A stretch of DNA of 64,000 nucleotides from Nocardioides pinisoli (GTDB lineage Bacteria; Actinomycetota; Actinomycetes; Propionibacteriales; Nocardioidaceae). Below, piece by piece: positions 60,347 to 64,000 of the stretch (position 1 is its first letter; each line of letters opens with the position of its first letter). The position numbers were made by a program, and so were the translations under genes. Under the pieces are notes generated by a model. That model saw only the letters and a list, made by a program, of their open reading frames with translations, was not told the DNA's origin and ran no database searches. The DNA lies in the NCBI RefSeq assembly GCF_024199985.1, contig NZ_JANARS010000010.1, positions 1-64,000 on the forward strand, read 5' to 3'.

Positions 60347-63300
60347 GCAGCCTCAGCCCCTTGGGGGTGGCCAGGAAGCCGGCCGCGGTGAGCGCGAGCC
60401 GGATGGGTGTCTCGCCGCCGCTGCCGATCAGCGCCTGCCCGTCGGCCTTCTCGACCGTCAGCCGGCCCAGCGCCCCGCGTCGGGCCGCGTCGGCCAGCGC
60501 CGCCATCGCGGGGGTGAGCACGTCGAGGTCGTCGCTCCAGGTGAGCAGCGTGCGGCCGCCGCGCTCGACGTAGACCGTCAGCGCGCCGTCGACCAGGACG
60601 ACCAGCGCCCCCGCCTTGCGACCGGGGCGGTGGCCGGTGCGCTCGGGGTCGCCGGCATCGGGCCACGGCAGCGCCGCGCCGAAGACGTTGGCCGGGTCGG
60701 TCGCGGCGAGGGCGACCACGGACGGCTTGGTGCCGGACGTGGCGCTGTCGGGCTCGGCGAAGGTGCGCAGCCGGTCGATCGCACCCGCGCTGCCGAACTG
60801 TGCGGCCCCGAGGCCCTCGATGAAGTAGCCCCGTCGGCAGCGTCCGGTGTCCTCGAAGGCGCTGAGCACCTTGTAGACCCCGGCGAAGCCGCCCGCCACC
60901 CGCTCGCTGACGACGGCGCCGCGCGTGACGACGCCGTGGCGCTCGAGCAGGTGCTCGGCGCGGGCGTGCGCGCGCCGCGTCGGGTCGCCGTCGCGCTCGG
61001 GCAGCAGCGCCCAGCGGCCGGCCGTCTCCGGAGGACCGGTGCGCGCGGGCATCCGCCCGCGGGTGGTCCTGCCCAGCCGCGGCGGCGTACGACGGGTGCG
61101 GTGGGACGGCGTACCGCTGCGGACGAGGGCGCGGAGGGGCGAGAGCGTGTCGTTGGTGACCAGACCGCTCCAGACGAGGTCCCACAGCGCGGCGCTGAGC
61201 TCGGCGTCGGACGTCGATCCGACGCGGTCGGCGAGCTGCCGGAAGAACCACGCGCCACCCGGGTCGAGCGCGTCGAGGAGGGCTCGTCGCAGCCCGTCGG
61301 GCTCGTCGCCCTCCACCTCGGGCAGCGTCAGGTGGGCCTGGTCGGCGAGGTGGAGGCTGACCCAGCCGTCGCTGCCGGGCAGCGGGGCGTGACCGGTCCA
61401 GATGACCTCGCCGTAGGCGGTGAGCTCGTCGAGCATCGACGGCTCGTAGTCACGGACGCGGGCGGCGAGCACCAGCGGCTCGAGCGCGCTGGCCGGGACA
61501 GGGCAGCCGGCGAGCTGGTCGATGGCGGCGACCACGCCGTCGACGCCGCGCAGGGAGCCGCCGACACGCTGCCAGGCGGGCAGGAAGCGTGCCACCGCGT
61601 CGTGCGTGACCGGCTCGATCTCCTGCCGGAGGCGGGCGAGCGACCGGCGACGCAGCTTGCGCAGCACCTCGGCGTCGCACCACTCGGTGCCGGAGCCCGA
61701 GGGGCGGAACTCACCGTCGAGCACCCGGCCGCGGTGGGCGAGGCGCTGGAGGGTCTGGCGGGCGACGGCCTCGCCCAGCCCGAGCCGGGCGGCGACCTCG
61801 GCCGTGGTGAACGGGCCGTGGCTGCGGGCGTAGCGCGAGACGAGGTCGCCGAGCGGGTCGTCGGGCAGCTGGAGGAAGGCGTCGGGCGTGCCGACCGGGA
61901 CGGGCACGCCGAGCCCGTCGCGCAGGCGGCCGATGTCCTCGATCGCGGTCCACCGGTCGTCGCCGGCCATCCGCACGAGGGCGACGCGGCGGTCGAGCGA
62001 GGCGAGCCAGCCCTCGACGTCGGCGCCGTCGACCGACCGCGCCCGGATCTCGTCGACCGAGAGCGGCCCGACCAGGCGCAGGAGGTCGGCGACGGCCTCG
62101 GCCCCGCGGGCGCGGCGGTCGGGGGCGAGCCACTGCAGCTCGGCCTCGACCTCGGTCAGCACCTCCGGGTCGAGCAGCTCGCGGAGCTCGGCACGTCCGA
62201 GGAGCTCGGCGAGCAGTCCCTGGTCGAGGGAGAGCGCGGCGGCGCGCCGCTCGGCGATGGGGGAGTCGCCCTCGTAGACGAACTGCGCGACGTAGCCGAA
62301 GAGGAGGCTGCGCGCGAAGGGGCTGGGCTGGGTGGTCGCGACGTCGACGACGCTGACCTCGCGCCGCTGCACGCGGCCGAGCAGGGCCACCAGGGCCGGG
62401 AGGTCGTAGACGTCCTGCAGGCACTCGCGCACGGCCTCGAGCACGATCGGGAAGGCGGGGTACTTCGACGCCACCTCGAGGAGCTGGGCGCTGCGCTGGC
62501 GCTGCTGCCACAGCGGGCTGCGACGGCCGGGGTCGCGACGGGGGAGCAGCAGCGCGCGGGCGGCGCACTCGCGGAAGCGGCTGGCGAAAAGCGCCGACCC
62601 GCCGACCTCCTGCGTGACGAGCTGCTCGATCTCCTCGGGCTCGAAGACGATGACCTCGCCGGTGGGCGGCTCGGCGTCGGTGTCGGGGATCCGGATGACG
62701 ATGCCGTCGTCGGAGGCGACGGCCTGACCGTCGACGTCGAAGCGCTCGCGCAGCCGGGCGTTGATGGCCAGCGCCCACGGTGCGTGGACGGGCGTGCCGT
62801 AGGGGGAGTGGACGACCAGGCGCCAGTCGCCCAGCTCGTCGCGGAAGCGCTCGACGACGACCTGGGTGTCGCTCGGCACGACCTGGGTGGCCTGGCGCTG
62901 CTCACCGAGGTAGGTGACCAGGTTGGTGGCGGCGTTGGTGTCGAGACCGCGCTCGCGGACGCTCTCGATCGCCGTCGCCGCGGGCTTGGCGGCGAGCTCG
63001 CGGGTGAAGGCGCCGACGGCCGCCCCGAGCTCGGCGGGACGCCCGAGGGCGTCGCCCTTCCAGAACGGCAGGCGACCGGGGATGCCGGGTGCGGGGGTGA
63101 CGAGCACCCGGTCGTGGGTGATGTCCTCGATCCGCCAGCTCGTGGCGCCGAGGGCGAAGATGTCGCCCACCCGCGACTCGTAGACCATCTCCTCGTCGAG
63201 CTCGCCGACCCGGCTGGCCTTCTCGCCGACGAGGAAGACGCCGAACAGGCCGCGGTCGGGGATGGTGCCACCGCTGGTCACGGCCAGTCGCTGGGCGCCG

Positions 63301-64000
63301 GGTCGGCCGCTGAGCTGGCCGGTGACGCGGTCCCACACGATGCGCGGGCGCAGCTCGGCGAACTCGTCGCTGGGGTAGCGGCCGCTGAGCAGGTCGAGGG
63401 TCGCGTCGTAGGCGGAGCGGGGGAGCTGGGTGTAGGACGCCGCGCGCGTGACGAGCGAGAAGAGCTCGTCGACCTGCCACTCCTCCATCGCGAGGGCGGC
63501 CACGACCTGCTGGGCGAGCACGTCGAGCGGGTTGGCCGGGACCGCCATCTTCTCGATGGCTCCCGACCGCATCCGCTCGACCGACACGGCCGTCTGGGCG
63601 AGGTCGCCGCGGTGCTTGGGGAACAGCACCCCACGGCTCACCTCGCCCACCTGGTGACCGGCGCGACCGACGCGCTGCAGCGCGCTGGCGACGCTGGGCG
63701 GGGACTCGATCTGGACCACGAGATCGACCGACCCCATGTCGATGCCGAGCTCGAGGCTGCTCGTCGCCACGACGCACGGGAGCCGGCCGCGCTTGAGGTC
63801 TTCCTCGATGACGGCGCGCTGCTCCTTGGAGACCGAGCCGTGGTGGGCCTTGGCGATGACCGTCTCGGCGCCGCTGCTCTGGCCCGACTGGGCCATCACC
63901 TGGGCAGGCGCCCGGCCCGGAGCCGCGGCCTGCTCCGCATCCGCCTCCTCGGCTCGCTCGGCCGCGATCTCGTTGAGCCGGGCGGTGAGCCGCTCCGCGA
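60339..64000 (-). CDS. lhr: Lhr-type ATP-dependent DNA helicase, N-terminus outside the window
   Basis: Large 3'-5' helicase of the Lhr group, involved in DNA repair. About 1220 C-terminal residues are present; the start and helicase motifs I-III lie beyond position 64000. Visible are the linker RLTARLNEIAAERA, motif IV region KAHHGSVSKEQRAVIEEDLK, and motifs V/VI in ATSSLELGIDMGSVDLVVQI followed by QRVGRAGHQ. The winged-helix domain (FSLVTRAASYTQL) and beta-barrel (VGDIFALGATSWRIEDI) follow. The long C-terminal half (about residues 500-1200 of the fragment) is the 'long' Lhr extension found in Actinobacteria and Enterobacteria. It is coupled to nei by an 8-base overlap. Confidence 0.95.
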   Translation of the reverse strand, partial: AERLTARLNEIAAERAEEADAEQAAAPGRAPAQVMAQSGQSSGAETVIAKAHHGSVSKEQRAVIEEDLKRGRLPCVVATSSLELGIDMGSVDLVVQIESPPSVASALQRVGRAGHQVGEVSRGVLFPKHRGDLAQTAVSVERMRSGAIEKMAVPANPLDVLAQQVVAALAMEEWQVDELFSLVTRAASYTQLPRSAYDATLDLLSGRYPSDEFAELRPRIVWDRVTGQLSGRPGAQRLAVTSGGTIPDRGLFGVFLVGEKASRVGELDEEMVYESRVGDIFALGATSWRIEDITHDRVLVTPAPGIPGRLPFWKGDALGRPAELGAAVGAFTRELAAKPAATAIESVRERGLDTNAATNLVTYLGEQRQATQVVPSDTQVVVERFRDELGDWRLVVHSPYGTPVHAPWALAINARLRERFDVDGQAVASDDGIVIRIPDTDAEPPTGEVIVFEPEEIEQLVTQEVGGSALFASRFRECAARALLLPRRDPGRRSPLWQQRQRSAQLLEVASKYPAFPIVLEAVRECLQDVYDLPALVALLGRVQRREVSVVDVATTQPSPFARSLLFGYVAQFVYEGDSPIAERRAAALSLDQGLLAELLGRAELRELLDPEVLTEVEAELQWLAPDRRARGAEAVADLLRLVGPLSVDEIRARSVDGADVEGWLASLDRRVALVRMAGDDRWTAIEDIGRLRDGLGVPVPVGTPDAFLQLPDDPLGDLVSRYARSHGPFTTAEVAARLGLGEAVARQTLQRLAHRGRVLDGEFRPSGSGTEWCDAEVLRKLRRRSLARLRQEIEPVTHDAVARFLPAWQRVGGSLRGVDGVVAAIDQLAGCPVPASALEPLVLAARVRDYEPSMLDELTAYGEVIWTGHAPLPGSDGWVSLHLADQAHLTLPEVEGDEPDGLRRALLDALDPGGAWFFRQLADRVGSTSDAELSAALWDLVWSGLVTNDTLSPLRALVRSGTPSHRTRRTPPRLGRTTRGRMPARTGPPETAGRWALLPERDGDPTRRAHARAEHLLERHGVVTRGAVVSERVAGGFAGVYKVLSAFEDTGRCRRGYFIEGLGAAQFGSAGAIDRLRTFAEPDSATSGTKPSVVALAATDPANVFGAALPWPDAGDPERTGHRPGRKAGALVVLVDGALTVYVERGGRTLLTWSDDLDVLTPAMAALADAARRGALGRLTVEKADGQALIGSGGETPIRLALTAAGFLATPKGLRLRA

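Overview
The window is very GC-rich and gene-dense, with many GTG starts and many start codons lying 6-8 bases after a TANNNT-type hexamer. Together with the actinobacterial gene order (glnA / RDD / DUF4191 / lipA / lipB; lpdA-sucB; thyA, folA, dapA, rnj; ftsK / rodZ-like / rimO-pgsA ... cinA-clgR) this points to a free-living, aerobic actinobacterium. A member of the Nocardioidaceae is my best guess; that is an inference from gene content, not a database result.

Layout. 1-2414: the 3' end of a molybdopterin oxidoreductase (nitrate-reductase-like) followed by two translationally coupled genes of unknown function. 2415-4353: a decayed IS3-family element (2729-4017, 28-bp inverted ends) that cuts off the 3' end of an unknown minus-strand gene. 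4354-11127: nitrogen and lipoate housekeeping: glutamine synthetase with an upstream GlnR-type box, RDD and DUF4191 membrane proteins, lipA, an F420/deazaflavin-type nitroreductase-like gene, lipB, a small anchored protein and a TIGR01777-type epimerase. 11168-14689: a one-piece ABC exporter of 1173 residues. 14690-15096: a 400-bp non-coding block of stacked hairpins. 15097-18512: lpdA-sucB, the E3 and E2 subunits of 2-oxoacid dehydrogenase. LipA and LipB supply the lipoyl cofactor that this E2 carries, on two near-identical domains.

18657-31760: amino-acid and nucleotide metabolism (leucyl aminopeptidase, glycine-cleavage T protein, thymidylate synthase, DHFR, GntR regulator, NUDIX hydrolase, nucleotidyltransferase, DapA, RNase J) and a soluble two-GAF histidine kinase. 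It includes a 44-residue zinc-finger protein. 31720-38956: cydA-cydB and a fused cydDC gene, divergent from a BlaI-type repressor and a short M56 membrane protease. The 91-bp gap between the two units holds two tandem 17-bp BlaI-like palindromes that overlap the predicted promoters of both. This is the most interesting regulatory system in the window: a beta-lactam-sensor-type repressor/protease pair that may control the high-affinity oxidase.

39049-56782: a secreted M4 metalloprotease; the cell-division and membrane cluster ftsK / rodZ-like / rimO-pgsA; then a giant secreted nuclease-5'-nucleotidase fusion and a second secreted 5'-nucleotidase. The three secreted enzymes share a Lys/Arg-rich Ig-like C-terminal module ending in basic residues. 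The nuclease and nucleotidases plus a GH15 glycosidase sit as a block of about 9.3 kb between pgsA and cinA-clgR, genes usually close together in relatives. 58617-64000: cinA, clgR, and a coupled pair of DNA-repair genes (lhr helicase, truncated by the window end, and a Nei-type glycosylase). I saw no tRNA, rRNA or CRISPR array.
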